A stretch of 20,092 nt of DNA. It comes from Candidatus Peregrinibacteria bacterium. GTDB taxonomy: Bacteria > Patescibacteriota > Gracilibacteria > UBA1369 > UM-FILTER-53-11. Positions 1 to 8,470 of this stretch are shown here, one piece after another (position 1 is the first letter of the stretch; every line of letters begins with the position of its first letter). Where the stretch lies: assembly GCA_023245725.1 (NCBI GenBank), contig JAHFJU010000015.1, positions 1 through 20,092 of the forward strand, read 5' to 3'. The notes beneath the pieces were generated by a model that was not told the origin of the DNA, made no database searches, and worked only from the letters and a program-made list of their open reading frames with translations. The position numbers were made by a program, and so were the translations under genes.

Positions 1-279
1 CTTCACGAAAAAATGTATCACGACAAAGTGCTTTCTGAAGATGTTGAAATAATTACTGTAGCTGGAAACATTTCTTGGAAAAAAGATGAAGCTCAAAATT
101 TTGGCGCGATTGTTCATGCTCATGGAACATTCGGTGGGCCTGAGTGTCAGGTTTTTGGAGGACATGTAAAACAAATGTTCGTGTCTGTTACATGTGAAGT
201 TTCTGTAATTTTAATTAATGGAGAAGGCAGTGCTGAGCGAAAATTTGAGGATTGGTGCGGTTTGGCGTTGCTTAGTTAA
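1..279 (+). CDS. PPC/DUF296-domain protein, 5'-truncated by window edge
   Basis: The reading frame is open from base 1 (L-H-E-K before the first Met at 13) and ends at TAA 277-279, so only the C-terminal part of the gene is visible. The visible protein has the PPC/DUF296 signature: a Gly-Asn-Ile-Ser strand, then HAHGTF, then GGHVKQ, then a strand resembling the family's TxEV motif (CEVSVI). In bacterial members, which form trimeric small proteins, the HxH and GGH histidines can bind a metal. Function in bacteria is unclear; in plants the domain is found with AT-hooks. The real start lies upstream of the window. The tRNA-Ser begins 33 nt downstream. The family call is from recognised motifs and the partner or ligand is unknown. 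Confidence 0.8.
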   Translation, partial: LHEKMYHDKVLSEDVEIITVAGNISWKKDEAQNFGAIVHAHGTFGGPECQVFGGHVKQMFVSVTCEVSVILINGEGSAERKFEDWCGLALLS

Positions 280-299
280 GAGAGTGATTGTGGTACTAT
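272..299 (+). promoter_or_regulatory. Candidate promoter for tRNA-Ser/mscL
   Basis: A good -10 (TACTAT, 294-299) lies 13 nt before the tRNA 5' end, predicting a start near 306. The -35 (TTAGTT, 272-277, 16-nt spacer) is weak and overlaps the end of the preceding gene. Call is by consensus only. Confidence 0.35.
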
Positions 300-312
300 T
301 GCGCGGCAACAC

Positions 313-403
313 GGAGAGGTGCGTGAGTGGTTGAAACGAGCACTCTCGAAAAGTGCCACCCCGCTTAGCGGGGTCGAGGGTTCGAATCCCTCCCTCTCCG
401 CCA
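313..403 (+). tRNA. tRNA-Ser (anticodon CGA)
   Basis: The cloverleaf reads directly from sequence. Acceptor 313-319 pairs with 393-399, discriminator G400, and CCA is encoded at 401-403. The anticodon stem 340-344/352-356 encloses loop CTCGAAA with CGA at 347-349. A long variable arm (358-375) has a CCCCGC/GCGGGG stem, as expected for a class II serine tRNA. The T-loop is TTCGAAT (381-387) on a 5-bp stem. It decodes UCG. The mscL start codon lies 13 nt after the CCA, so both are probably on one transcript, separated by tRNA 3' processing. Confidence 0.97.
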
Positions 404-416
404 TGATAATTCATCT

Positions 417-818
417 ATGCTTAAAGAATTCAAACAATTTTTGCTTCGTGGGAATGTGGTTGATCTTGCCGTTGGTGTAGTTGTAGGAGCCGCCTTCGGC
501 GGCGTAGTAAATGCATTGGTCGCCGATGTATTAACTCCTCTAATTTCTGCAATTGCAAAAGTGCCTAACTTCGATGGACTTTCGTTTACCCTTAATGGAA
601 GCCGATTTAACATCGGTCATTTTTTGAATACACTTATTTCGTTTGTTTTGGTTTCGTCGTCGATTTTCTTTTTTGTGGTAAAGCCGATGAATATTCTTAT
701 TGCTCGTTCTAAGAAAGATAAGCCGGCCGAGGTGACTTCAAAACACTGTAAGGAATGCCTAAGTGAGGTTCCGTTGCACGCTGTGAGGTGCGCGCATTGT
801 GCACAGCTTCTCATATAA
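417..818 (+). CDS. mscL: Large-conductance mechanosensitive channel MscL
   Basis: This protein forms a homopentameric inner-membrane pore that opens under membrane tension to release solutes in hypo-osmotic shock. The 133-residue protein starts with the conserved N-terminal amphipathic helix and TM1 (LKEFKQFLLRGNVVDLAVGV, then GAAFGGVVNALV), which fixes ATG 417 as the start. A periplasmic loop with FTLNG follows, then TM2 near residues 68-90. The C-terminus carries a CxxC-x10-CxxC zinc-ribbon-like knuckle (Cys111, 114, 125, 128), a tail seen in many MscL proteins of other phyla. No Shine-Dalgarno is visible. The gene starts 13 nt after tRNA-Ser, so its mRNA 5' end may be made by tRNA 3' cleavage. 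Confidence 0.97.
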   Translation: MLKEFKQFLLRGNVVDLAVGVVVGAAFGGVVNALVADVLTPLISAIAKVPNFDGLSFTLNGSRFNIGHFLNTLISFVLVSSSIFFFVVKPMNILIARSKKDKPAEVTSKHCKECLSEVPLHAVRCAHCAQLLI

Positions 819-834
819 ATTTACATTCTTGGCC

Positions 835-862
835 TTGCTTTTGGCGAAAAGTATTGTATGAT
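835..862 (+). promoter_or_regulatory. Promoter for the secreted FN3-like gene
   Basis: TTGCTT (835-840), a 16-nt spacer and TATGAT (857-862) match a housekeeping sigma promoter. The predicted start near 869 gives a leader of about 39 nt before ATG 908. Consensus match only. Confidence 0.5.
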
Positions 863-907
863 ATTTTTCTTGATTTGTATTAGTTTACATTGTAACCACA
901 TATATTT

Positions 908-2767
908 ATGAATATTTCATTGTCAAAACGGTTTGCGATTGGTTTTATTGCATTGTTATTAAGCCTTGGTGGTGCTGTTGAATCCGTTGCGGCGGAATAT
1001 CCAGAATTTAATTACGATATATATGTTCATGTAGGTACGAGCACATACGCTCAAAGTTCTTATATTGCGATGTACGATGTAACACCAGCAACAAACGGTG
1101 TATATAATGGAAAATTTGTTTCAGTCAAAAAACAGACAAACGGAGTCGCTCCATCTTTTAAGATTACTGCTGGAAGAATAGTGGATTTCGTGGCATTCAG
1201 CGACCGAACTACTGCATTACGTGCAACTCGCTGGACTTTCACAACTCCTCCTTATAAAAATTTCGATGCAAACGGAATTTGTCAGATAAATTATTTAGAT
1301 AAATACACTAAACTAATTTCAAACGGGTATTCTCAATCTTGTACTACTGGAATTTCAAAGCCGTTGTCTGATAGCTATATCGCTTTTCAAAATTTTACAC
1401 GAACAAAGTCTAGAACTTCTCTTTCAAGTGTAGAAGCATGGCCAATGGCGTCGAACGATCCGACAAGTATCGTTGAAGGCGCAAACGTTTACCTCTACGA
1501 TGAATATGGAAACGTTATCGCTCCTTCGGTAAATACTGGAACACGTGGTATTGCAACTTTTATTGTTGAACGAGGCAAGCGTTTCTACGTTCAGGCAGAG
1601 AAAAACGGGAAATATTATGGAGGAAGAACTAAGGTTTATTATCCAAATCAGACTGCGATTTTTTATATTTCTCAAGATGGTAAGACACTTGTAGACACTT
1701 ACAACGGGTCTTCTACATATGAGACAAAGCTGAATTTGTATCCTAGCAGCGGCATTGTTGTTGATCCTGATCCTGTTACTCCATATTTAAGTACACCAAC
1801 TGTCACTAATCCTATTAACAATGCACTTTTAACTGGCACTTACCCTCAAACTGTTTATCTTACATGGACTCCAATTTCGGGTGCATCAAATTACGAAATC
1901 GACCTTGATATGTCTTCATGCGGAAACAGTTGTTCATCTCAATGGTATGATTTTCAACAAAATGTCACAACTAATACGCCTGTATATACAACTAGAACAT
2001 TGACCAGCAATTTCTATTATCGTGTCAGAGTTAGAGCTCTTGATACAACTGGAGTTAGGTCTTCATGGTCTTCATATGTCACATTTTCATATAATAGTTC
2101 ACCTGTAACGCCAGTACATATTGGGATTAGTACTCCTGTAATCACATATCCTGCTAATTATTCGGAGATAAATGCTGATAGAGCAAATTCAAAATCGGTA
2201 TTAGTAACGTGGAATCAGGTAAGCGGTGCAAGTAGATACGAGATATATACTGAGTCAGCTTGTATTTCATGCTCAAATTATAATGGGTGGTCAAACGGGT
2301 ATACAGCAACGTCTTATGTTAATTCAACTGTTATTCAGACTTCTCTAAATTATCAATATCGCTCAAGAGTTCGTGCGATTGATTACGAAGGTCAAACAAG
2401 CTCATGGTCTGATTATCGATATTTCGGATCGTATACAACAAATCAGAATCAAGTGTTGTCGGCACCTGTAATTTATTCTCCATCTTCAGATGCAATTTTA
2501 TCGTCTAGCGACGCTAAGGTTTTTATGTCGTGGGGCGCGGTTGCTGGTGCTTCAAGTTATAAATATGAACTATTTCTAGTAAGGTATGTAAACGGTCAAG
2601 CAACTTTTACAAGCTATGGTACAACGCCTGCATATGGAACGAGCGCAACTTCGTATCCACTTTCGGATAATTCAAATTATGCCGTTAGGGTTCGCGCAGT
2701 TCAAAATGGCGTAGAAGGAGTATGGTCTGGATACAGATATTTTTCTCTCAGGTCTGTACAGTACTGA
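908..2767 (+). CDS. Secreted protein with CnaB/carboxypeptidase-regulatory-like region and three FN3-like repeats
   Basis: The 619-residue protein has a classical signal peptide (Lys/Arg at 7-8, hydrophobic 9-23, likely cleavage after the Ala-Ala around 28-29). Residues 30-180 are unrecognised and beta-rich. Residues 187-250 resemble a CnaB/carboxypeptidase-regulatory beta-sandwich (GANVYLYDEYGNVI, later GIATFIVERGKRFYV). Three tandem fibronectin-III-like repeats follow at about 294-395, 407-507 and 518-614. Each has x-TP/AP-V-I-x-x-P, a V-x-x-[TS]-W strand, SGAS/AGAS-x-Y-E and a closing YRVRVRA...SSWS-Y motif. There is no sorting signal or C-terminal membrane anchor, so it is probably released or held non-covalently at the surface. 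Role is likely adhesion or surface structure (inference). It is convergent with the MFS gene, 44 nt away. Confidence 0.8.
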   Translation: MNISLSKRFAIGFIALLLSLGGAVESVAAEYPEFNYDIYVHVGTSTYAQSSYIAMYDVTPATNGVYNGKFVSVKKQTNGVAPSFKITAGRIVDFVAFSDRTTALRATRWTFTTPPYKNFDANGICQINYLDKYTKLISNGYSQSCTTGISKPLSDSYIAFQNFTRTKSRTSLSSVEAWPMASNDPTSIVEGANVYLYDEYGNVIAPSVNTGTRGIATFIVERGKRFYVQAEKNGKYYGGRTKVYYPNQTAIFYISQDGKTLVDTYNGSSTYETKLNLYPSSGIVVDPDPVTPYLSTPTVTNPINNALLTGTYPQTVYLTWTPISGASNYEIDLDMSSCGNSCSSQWYDFQQNVTTNTPVYTTRTLTSNFYYRVRVRALDTTGVRSSWSSYVTFSYNSSPVTPVHIGISTPVITYPANYSEINADRANSKSVLVTWNQVSGASRYEIYTESACISCSNYNGWSNGYTATSYVNSTVIQTSLNYQYRSRVRAIDYEGQTSSWSDYRYFGSYTTNQNQVLSAPVIYSPSSDAILSSSDAKVFMSWGAVAGASSYKYELFLVRYVNGQATFTSYGTTPAYGTSATSYPLSDNSNYAVRVRAVQNGVEGVWSGYRYFSLRSVQY

Positions 2768-2797
2768 GTATCTCATGCCTCGCAGTGGCGTCGCTTT

Positions 2798-2818
2798 AAA
2801 TTAGCGCTTTGCTAATTT
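2798..2818. terminator. Possible shared terminator hairpin between convergent genes
   Basis: A perfect 8-bp inverted repeat AAATTAGC/GCTAATTT with loop GCTTT (2806-2810) lies between the convergent FN3 and MFS genes and overlaps the MFS stop codon (2812-2814, minus strand). On the plus strand it is followed after a few bases by T-rich sequence (TTTTG then seven T). The stem is AT-rich, so it is weak as an intrinsic terminator. Confidence 0.4.
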
Positions 2819-4041
2819 GCAACTTTTGTTTTTTTCAAAACAAAAGTAATTGCCGCTAGAGTAATTACAATTATCGCAACAACCATTGGTGCAGATGGCG
2901 AAATTGACTCTGCTAAAAATCCTGCGACAAGTGGAGGAATTGTATTCGCCAGAGCCTGCATGCTTGAGTTGATTCCTAAAACTTCTCCTTGAATTGAGGC
3001 ATCTGCCTGACGGCTTAATAATCCCATTAAATTTGCTTGAGTTAGGCCGTTTGAAAGCGCAAAAACCGGAACCACAAGTAGTAGCTGCCACGCCTGTGTT
3101 GGCACAAAATGAAGGCATATGCTAAATGCGCATATAAACATTGTAAACGATAATATTTTAGCCTCAGATACGCGTTTTGAAAGCCAGCGAGTTACTACTG
3201 CCTGAGTGAAAATAATCCAAAGACCAATGTATCCGAAGTAGTTGCCAAGGTCTGTTTGGTTGAAGTTGAATCTATGAATTAAGTACACGCTAGAGAATGA
3301 GGTGAAGAAAGAAAATCCTGATTGAAAAAAAAGTGAGGTTAAAAACAGGTATTTCAGTTTTTGAATATTAAATGCCTTAATTACATTGTGCACGGATTTT
3401 GCCATGTCTATGCGTAATTCTCGTTGTGGTGATGGATGAGTTTCTTTAAGAATCAGTGATGTAATTATTGTGTTTGTTCCGCTTAAAATTGCTGCAAACC
3501 AAAAGGGGATTGCTGGGCTAAACCAACTGACAATGTGCGGTGATGATAAAACTCCTCCTAAAAATGGGCCAACAATAAAGCCTAAACCGAATACTGCTCC
3601 CATTAGCCCGAAAGTTCGTGCGCGTGCTTGAGGCGGTGTTGAATCGGCGATTGCGGCCTGTGCAACTGCTATATTACCTCCTGTAAAACCGTCTATGAGG
3701 CGCGAAATAAACAGAAGTGGCAGGCTTGTGAATACAACGCCTAGTGAAAAAAGAATATACCCGAGTGACGTGCCGGCTTGAGAGAATATTAGGATTTTTT
3801 TTCTGCCGAACTTGTCGGAAAGTTGCCCAAGTATTGGTGCTGCGAAGAACTGCGCGAACGGGAATGTGGCTAATAGAAGCCCCATAAAGACGTATGCGTA
3901 TTGCGCTAGATAAGCATTATGAACAACAAAATAGGGGGACTCTGCGTTTGTAAACAGCATTGGAATTACGGGAATCAAAATCCCAATTCCGAGCATGTCG
4001 AGAAACGATATAAAAAGCAGTGTAGCTAAAGTTTTTTTCAT
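2812..4041 (-). CDS. MFS transporter, DHA1/TetA-like drug exporter type
   Basis: An inner-membrane proton-coupled exporter of the major facilitator superfamily; substrate unknown. The 409 residues fit 12 transmembrane helices. TM1 has the FLDMLGIGILIPVIP pattern of the TetA-like group, and the loop after TM2 has motif A (GQLSDKFGRKK, about residue 75). Motif C-like GLGFIVGPFLGG lies in TM5, as in DHA1 antiporters. ATG 4041 begins 9 nt after the ctpA stop, so it is the last gene of the pcrA-ctpA-MFS run. A tetracycline-specific role cannot be claimed from sequence; a general multidrug or metabolite exporter is equally likely. Confidence 0.9.
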   Translation of the reverse strand: MKKTLATLLFISFLDMLGIGILIPVIPMLFTNAESPYFVVHNAYLAQYAYVFMGLLLATFPFAQFFAAPILGQLSDKFGRKKILIFSQAGTSLGYILFSLGVVFTSLPLLFISRLIDGFTGGNIAVAQAAIADSTPPQARARTFGLMGAVFGLGFIVGPFLGGVLSSPHIVSWFSPAIPFWFAAILSGTNTIITSLILKETHPSPQRELRIDMAKSVHNVIKAFNIQKLKYLFLTSLFFQSGFSFFTSFSSVYLIHRFNFNQTDLGNYFGYIGLWIIFTQAVVTRWLSKRVSEAKILSFTMFICAFSICLHFVPTQAWQLLLVVPVFALSNGLTQANLMGLLSRQADASIQGEVLGINSSMQALANTIPPLVAGFLAESISPSAPMVVAIIVITLAAITFVLKKTKVAN

Positions 4042-4050
4042 TTCGTGATT

Positions 4051-5259
4051 CTACTTTTTCAAATAATCAAATGCCGCTTCTAGTTGCGTGTCTTTTTTAA
4101 CTTTAGAATCTTCGTCTTTTTGCTTAACTTCGATGTCTGGTTTTATGCCTGTCTGATCAATGTTTTGATCGTTAGGGGTATACCATTTTGCAATTGTTGT
4201 ACGAATTAATCCGCCGTTACGAATTTTTGATAATTCTTGAACTGAGCCTTTGCCGAACGATGTTTCTCCAATCAAAATTCCTCGTTTTGTATCTTGGAAT
4301 GCGCCAGCTAAAATTTCAGACGCAGAAGCCGAGCCTCCATCTATAAGAACTACAACCGGAATGTCTGTAAGTCTGCCGTCTTGTTTCGCAGCCATGTCTT
4401 CTGTGTCTTTAGGATCTCGTGATTTTATTCGTGAGATCATTGTTCCTTTTTTCATAAATTCGCCGATGATATCTACTGAGCTGTCTAAAAATCCTCCGCC
4501 GTTTCCACGAACATCTATAATCATTCCGCGTGGTTTTTCGAGTAGTGCTTTTTGTACGACGTTATCGAATTCTTTCTTTGTGCTTTGGCCGAATTGATTT
4601 ATCGTTACATGTAAAATTCCGTTGCGAGATTCTGTTTCAATACTGTCTATATGAATTGCATCGCGAATAAGAGTAACTTCAACTGGTTTTGGCTCTCCTT
4701 TGCGAAGAAGCGTTAGTTTTAACTCTGTTCCTTTTTTACCGCGAATTTTTTTTACTGCATCTTGAAGTGATGTTTTTGCAGTTGAGACACCATCTATTTT
4801 ATAAACAACATCGCCGCTAACGAGCCCCGCCTTTTTTGCAGGAGAATCCTTCACAGCTGAAACAACTACAATCATGTCGTTTCTTTGTTCAAGAACAGCT
4901 CCAATTCCTTCGAGTTCTCCATCTAAATCAATTTCAAATTCTTTAGATTCTTCAGGTGGCATGTATGCGGTATATGGGTCTCCTATGCCACGAACGAATC
5001 CTTTTAAAGCTGAATTTTGCATGTCTTCTAGCTTCAATTTATCTGTGTCTATATATTTTTCCTGAAGGATTTTATAAACGTCGTCGATGTACGGAATGCT
5101 GATATTTGATGGCTCTGTTTGCGATTGCTGATATGCCCCGGTTATGATTGATGGCGAATTTGAATTTGGTCCAAGTTTTGCTGAATAATAGCCGAGTGCA
5201 AACGTCAAAATTAATACAGGAATAAGTGCGTAATTGCGATTTTTTGTATTGTGAATCAT
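4051..5259 (-). CDS. ctpA: CtpA-type S41 C-terminal processing protease with PDZ domain
   Basis: A membrane-anchored periplasmic/extracytoplasmic serine protease that trims or degrades envelope proteins from the C-terminus. The 402 residues hold an N-terminal membrane anchor (about 10-28), a helical region with GDPYTAYMPPEE (93-104), a PDZ domain (about 113-200; GLVSGDVVYKIDG) and the S41 catalytic core. The Ser/Lys dyad is visible: S312 in GGSASASEILAG and K337 in SFGKGSVQ, 25 residues apart, with Q341 four residues later, matching the Prc/CtpA spacing. RGNGGG (251-256) supplies the oxyanion region. The start follows the pcrA stop by 13 nt with no clear Shine-Dalgarno, so translation is probably coupled or leader-poor. 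Confidence 0.95.
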   Translation of the reverse strand: MIHNTKNRNYALIPVLILTFALGYYSAKLGPNSNSPSIITGAYQQSQTEPSNISIPYIDDVYKILQEKYIDTDKLKLEDMQNSALKGFVRGIGDPYTAYMPPEESKEFEIDLDGELEGIGAVLEQRNDMIVVVSAVKDSPAKKAGLVSGDVVYKIDGVSTAKTSLQDAVKKIRGKKGTELKLTLLRKGEPKPVEVTLIRDAIHIDSIETESRNGILHVTINQFGQSTKKEFDNVVQKALLEKPRGMIIDVRGNGGGFLDSSVDIIGEFMKKGTMISRIKSRDPKDTEDMAAKQDGRLTDIPVVVLIDGGSASASEILAGAFQDTKRGILIGETSFGKGSVQELSKIRNGGLIRTTIAKWYTPNDQNIDQTGIKPDIEVKQKDEDSKVKKDTQLEAAFDYLKK

Positions 5260-5272
5260 GGGCTAAAATCTA

Positions 5273-7651
5273 TCATATTTTTTCGAGGGGAGCCACCGAT
5301 ACGGCCAGCTTTTTTATACCGATTTTTGGATCTTTAAATGCGACCGTTACAACTCCGCCAGTTGCGCTTACAACAATTCCGTCGCCGAAGAGTTTATGAT
5401 TAACGCGATCGCCATCGAGAAATTCGACAGCAGTCGAATTTTCTTCTTCACCTGTGTCCAAGTTCGCGCCATTAGTGCCTATTCTTGAGTTTTGGTTTCC
5501 ATCTGTACTTCGTCCGAGGCTTTTTGCCGTGGCAAAACCAGTCGGTGATCTGGTTGCCTCACTTGGAATTTGTCTGTTGCCAAAGCCTGTCGATACACCC
5601 GCTTGAGTGCGACGCATGCCAAGATTTCCGAACAACATTGAGCGACGCGAGCCGTATTGTTCTTCAGCTTTTTCAAGAAGATTCTCGGGTATGTCTGATA
5701 TGAACTGTGATGGAACTGATTCCTTGAAGTCTCCGTATATCATTCTGTTTCGCGTGTAGAGCAGGAACAATCGTTCTTCCGCGCGCGTGCATGCAACGTA
5801 AAATAGTCGTCGTTCTTCTTCAAGTTCTTCTGGAGAGAGCAGCGCGCGGCTGTGAGGCATAAGCCCTTCTTCGAGTCCGCAGATAAAAACCCATGGAAAT
5901 TCAAGGCCTTTTGCAGCGTGCACCGTCATTAAAGTAACGGCGTTTTCTTGCTGGTCCATTGAATCGATATCGGCGATGAGCGCAACTTCTTCTAAGAAAA
6001 TAGTTAGCGAAATTCCCGGAGGAAATTTGTCGTACTTAGACGCGACACTCACAAGTTCGGCGATATTTTCTAGTCGAGACTCTGCTTCTACACTGCCGTC
6101 GTTTATAAACATTTTGTATCCGGTTTCGTCGAGAACGTACTTTATGAGAGCAGACGCATGAACCTCTTTGTTGCTCTTTTGTAAGCCATAAATCATGCGC
6201 GCAAATTTCACTACGCTCAGCTTTTTCGAGTCGCTTAAATCGGGAATTTCTTCTGCGTACATCATTGCTTCGAGCAACGTGCAGTTGCGCGCAAATGCGT
6301 GAGCCTGAATTACCTCTAGTGTTTTTGGCCCGATTGATCGCTGTGGTGTATTCACAATTCTTAGTAAACTTACCGAGTCTGCCGGATTCGAAATCAACTT
6401 CAAGTACGCAAGAATATCTTTAATTTCTTTTCGCTCGTAAAAACGAATGCCACCAATAATTTTGTACGGGATTCCATTGCGCATAAAAACTTCTTCGAGC
6501 GAACGTGACTGAGCATTTGTTCTGTATAAAATAACGAACTGTTTATAAGTTGGAGATTCTTGTTGCTTAATTTCTTTCTGAATTTCTTGTGCTACAATTT
6601 CGCCCTCGTGACGCTCGTTTTCGGCTACGCAAAGCCGTGTGAGAGAGCCCGTGGTTTTGTTAGTCCATAGGCTTTTATCTTTTCGCTGAGTGTTTTTTAT
6701 AATGACCGATTGGGCCACGTTTAATATTTGCTGTGTCGAACGGTAGTTTTGGTCGAGCGTTATAATTTTCGCATCGGGATACTCTTTTTCAAAGTCTAAA
6801 ATATTTTGAATATTTGCACCGCGCCAGCTGTAAATTGATTGATCATGATCTCCAATCGCGTACAAATTTCGGTGCTGTTTTGCAAGCATGGCAGTAATCA
6901 TGTACTGCGAATGGTTGGTGTCTTGATACTCGTCAACGTGAATGTAATAAAATTTTTCCTGATAAAATTTAAGTACTTCAGGGTGCTCTTGAAACAACTG
7001 AATTGTTCGACTAAGAATATCGTCAAAATCGACGGCGTTGTTTTTCTGAAGCCGTTCTTGGTATGGTCCATATAATCGTGCAACCTTTTCTCCAAAGTAT
7101 GAATCCGCATAATGCGCCTCAAATTCTCGTGGAGTAATGAGCTTGTTTTTCGCATTGCTAATTTGCGCAAGAACCGCTTTTGGGTTCAACTCCTTTTCGT
7201 TCATTTTTAAATCCTCTAATAAATGCTTCATCAAAATTAATTGATCGGCGGTGTCGTAAATTGTGAACTGATTTTCAAAATTAAGAAGGTGAATGTGCTT
7301 TCGTAAAATTCGCACACAGACAGAGTGAAAAGTACCGATTGTCGGCAACTGCGACGGCCCGCCAAACCCCATATTACCCCTACTGCCAGCCAAATTCGCC
7401 GGTACAAGTTTCGTAATACGATCACGCATTTCTTGAGCTGCTTTATTTGTAAATGTTACAGCCAAAATATTTTCTCCGGGAATTGCCAGTTCAGTCATTA
7501 AATAAGCAACTCTGTGAGTAAGAGCACGCGTTTTCCCCGAACCTGCGCCGGCAATAACAAGAACAGGCCCCTCGGTCGTAATAACCGCTTGCTGCTGCCG
7601 TTCATTTAGCCCTTGCAAAAGAGGATGTTCTTGAGAATTTGAAGTATTCAC
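5273..7651 (-). CDS. pcrA: ATP-dependent DNA helicase, PcrA/UvrD family
   Basis: A superfamily 1A 3'-5' helicase for nucleotide excision repair, removal of recombinase filaments and, in many bacteria, mismatch-repair strand removal. It has 792 residues. Motifs in order: Q-motif LNERQQQAV, Walker A GAGSGKT (35-41), Ia TFTNKAAQEM, II VDEYQDTN, III GDHDQSIYSWRGA, IV LDQNYRS, V VTLMTVHAAKGLEF and VI FYVACTRAEERL. A Gly/Ser/Thr/Asn-rich linker (about 665-735) leads to the C-terminal PcrA domain (GDRVNHKLFGDGIV), which mediates RNA polymerase contact in PcrA. The start is GTG 7651, which the promoter at 7661-7689 supports. ctpA follows after 13 nt. RecB-type alternatives lack this C-terminal domain. 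Confidence 0.97.
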   Translation of the reverse strand: MNTSNSQEHPLLQGLNERQQQAVITTEGPVLVIAGAGSGKTRALTHRVAYLMTELAIPGENILAVTFTNKAAQEMRDRITKLVPANLAGSRGNMGFGGPSQLPTIGTFHSVCVRILRKHIHLLNFENQFTIYDTADQLILMKHLLEDLKMNEKELNPKAVLAQISNAKNKLITPREFEAHYADSYFGEKVARLYGPYQERLQKNNAVDFDDILSRTIQLFQEHPEVLKFYQEKFYYIHVDEYQDTNHSQYMITAMLAKQHRNLYAIGDHDQSIYSWRGANIQNILDFEKEYPDAKIITLDQNYRSTQQILNVAQSVIIKNTQRKDKSLWTNKTTGSLTRLCVAENERHEGEIVAQEIQKEIKQQESPTYKQFVILYRTNAQSRSLEEVFMRNGIPYKIIGGIRFYERKEIKDILAYLKLISNPADSVSLLRIVNTPQRSIGPKTLEVIQAHAFARNCTLLEAMMYAEEIPDLSDSKKLSVVKFARMIYGLQKSNKEVHASALIKYVLDETGYKMFINDGSVEAESRLENIAELVSVASKYDKFPPGISLTIFLEEVALIADIDSMDQQENAVTLMTVHAAKGLEFPWVFICGLEEGLMPHSRALLSPEELEEERRLFYVACTRAEERLFLLYTRNRMIYGDFKESVPSQFISDIPENLLEKAEEQYGSRRSMLFGNLGMRRTQAGVSTGFGNRQIPSEATRSPTGFATAKSLGRSTDGNQNSRIGTNGANLDTGEEENSTAVEFLDGDRVNHKLFGDGIVVSATGGVVTVAFKDPKIGIKKLAVSVAPLEKI

Positions 7652-7660
7652 GTGACAGGG

Positions 7661-7689
7661 ATACTACCAATTATCTACTGTGCGAGCAA
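7661..7689 (-). promoter_or_regulatory. Internal promoter for pcrA, near-leaderless
   Basis: On the minus strand TTGCTC (7689-7684), a 17-nt spacer and TAGTAT (7666-7661) form a good sigma-70-like promoter that overlaps the end of the dsbA-like gene. The predicted start is about 3 nt before GTG 7651, leaving no room for a Shine-Dalgarno. It would let pcrA-ctpA-MFS be expressed apart from the gene in front. Confidence 0.5.
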
Positions 7690-8358
7690 CGTTGTAATTA
7701 TTGTCTCAAACACTGACTGAGGTTGAGCGCCTTCTATGCGAAGTTGAAAGTGATTTCCTGTATAAACGAATGTTGTCGGAGTTCCCATAATTCCCGCTCT
7801 AACTCCTTCTTCAATGTCTGAATCTACTTTCGCTTTTGTGGTATTTTGGCTTACGCACTTAGAAAGTTTGGTTCTCAAAATTCCGATATTTCTTGAGTGG
7901 CGCATTAACCATCTCATATGGCGTGGACGATTATATAGTGCGGTTTCTGGTCTAGGTAAATAATCCGGATTATTGTAATCGGTGTTTGCGTATAACTGGT
8001 CGAGAAGGTTCAAAAACGCATCGTTGCCGCCAATAACATTTACACATTCTAGTGCTTTTGCCTCTTTATATGAAAACTCGTGAATGCTCGAAATTGGAAA
8101 ATTTCTATAGGCAATTTTAAGATCGTTCGGGTATTTTTTTTGAAGGATTTTAAGCACGTTATGTAGCTCTTTACAAAATTCGCACTGCGTATCGTCAAAT
8201 ACCATGAATGTGATTTTTGCAGCAGGTTTGCCTAGTGTATGCTCGTTTTGGCGCAGAACAGGGGCGTTTGTTGCATCGGTACCTTGTGCCTGAGCAGTTG
8301 TAACAGCCGCAAGTGCGAGAGATAAGATGACTAGTGACAAAATGAATAATCGTTTCAT
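7675..8358 (-). CDS. Exported DsbA-like thioredoxin-fold protein
   Basis: A probable extracytoplasmic thiol-disulfide oxidoreductase of the DsbA/thioredoxin_4 group. The 227 residues begin with a signal peptide (Lys2-Arg3, hydrophobic 4-20, Ala-Gln-Ala near 22-25). A thioredoxin strand FMVFDDTQCEFC follows with the active-site CxxC at Cys59/Cys62, and the cis-proline loop GTPTTFVY (Pro194) is intact. A helical insertion (about 95-170) sits between them and contains two more cysteines (Cys105, Cys168). GTP-TTF and the CEFC motif favour a DsbA/DsbG-like oxidase over a cytoplasmic thioredoxin. Start ATG 8358 lies about 14 nt from the predicted transcription start. pcrA begins 23 nt downstream. 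No DsbB/VKOR partner is in the window. Confidence 0.9.
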   Translation of the reverse strand: MKRLFILSLVILSLALAAVTTAQAQGTDATNAPVLRQNEHTLGKPAAKITFMVFDDTQCEFCKELHNVLKILQKKYPNDLKIAYRNFPISSIHEFSYKEAKALECVNVIGGNDAFLNLLDQLYANTDYNNPDYLPRPETALYNRPRHMRWLMRHSRNIGILRTKLSKCVSQNTTKAKVDSDIEEGVRAGIMGTPTTFVYTGNHFQLRIEGAQPQSVFETIITTLLAQ

Positions 8359-8378
8359 AGGCCTTTGTTAAGCGGCTT

Positions 8379-8407
8379 ATGCTACGACAAGACTTGCTAA
8401 AAGTCAA
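8379..8407 (-). promoter_or_regulatory. Promoter for the dsbA-like gene
   Basis: Minus-strand TTGACT (8407-8402), 17-nt spacer, TAGCAT (8384-8379). The predicted start near 8372 gives a leader of about 14 nt. It separates this unit from the upstream L,D-transpeptidase gene. Confidence 0.5.
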
Positions 8408-8470
8408 ACTTATTATTTTATATAAGGTATTGCGGTAAATTTCGGCTGAAAAATGTTTTTCAGAGGTTCT

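Noticed and set aside
211..613. Two minus-strand open frames (211-414 and 365-613) overlapping tRNA-Ser and mscL
   Set aside because: They read through the antisense of the tRNA (typical GGIRTLDPAKR and RGRDSNPRPR ghost peptides) and the mscL gene; no family features.
8446..8463. CTGAAAAA/TTTTTCAG inverted repeat after the L,D-transpeptidase stop
   Set aside because: The stem is almost all A-T and no U-tract follows on the transcript strand, so a terminator call is not justified.
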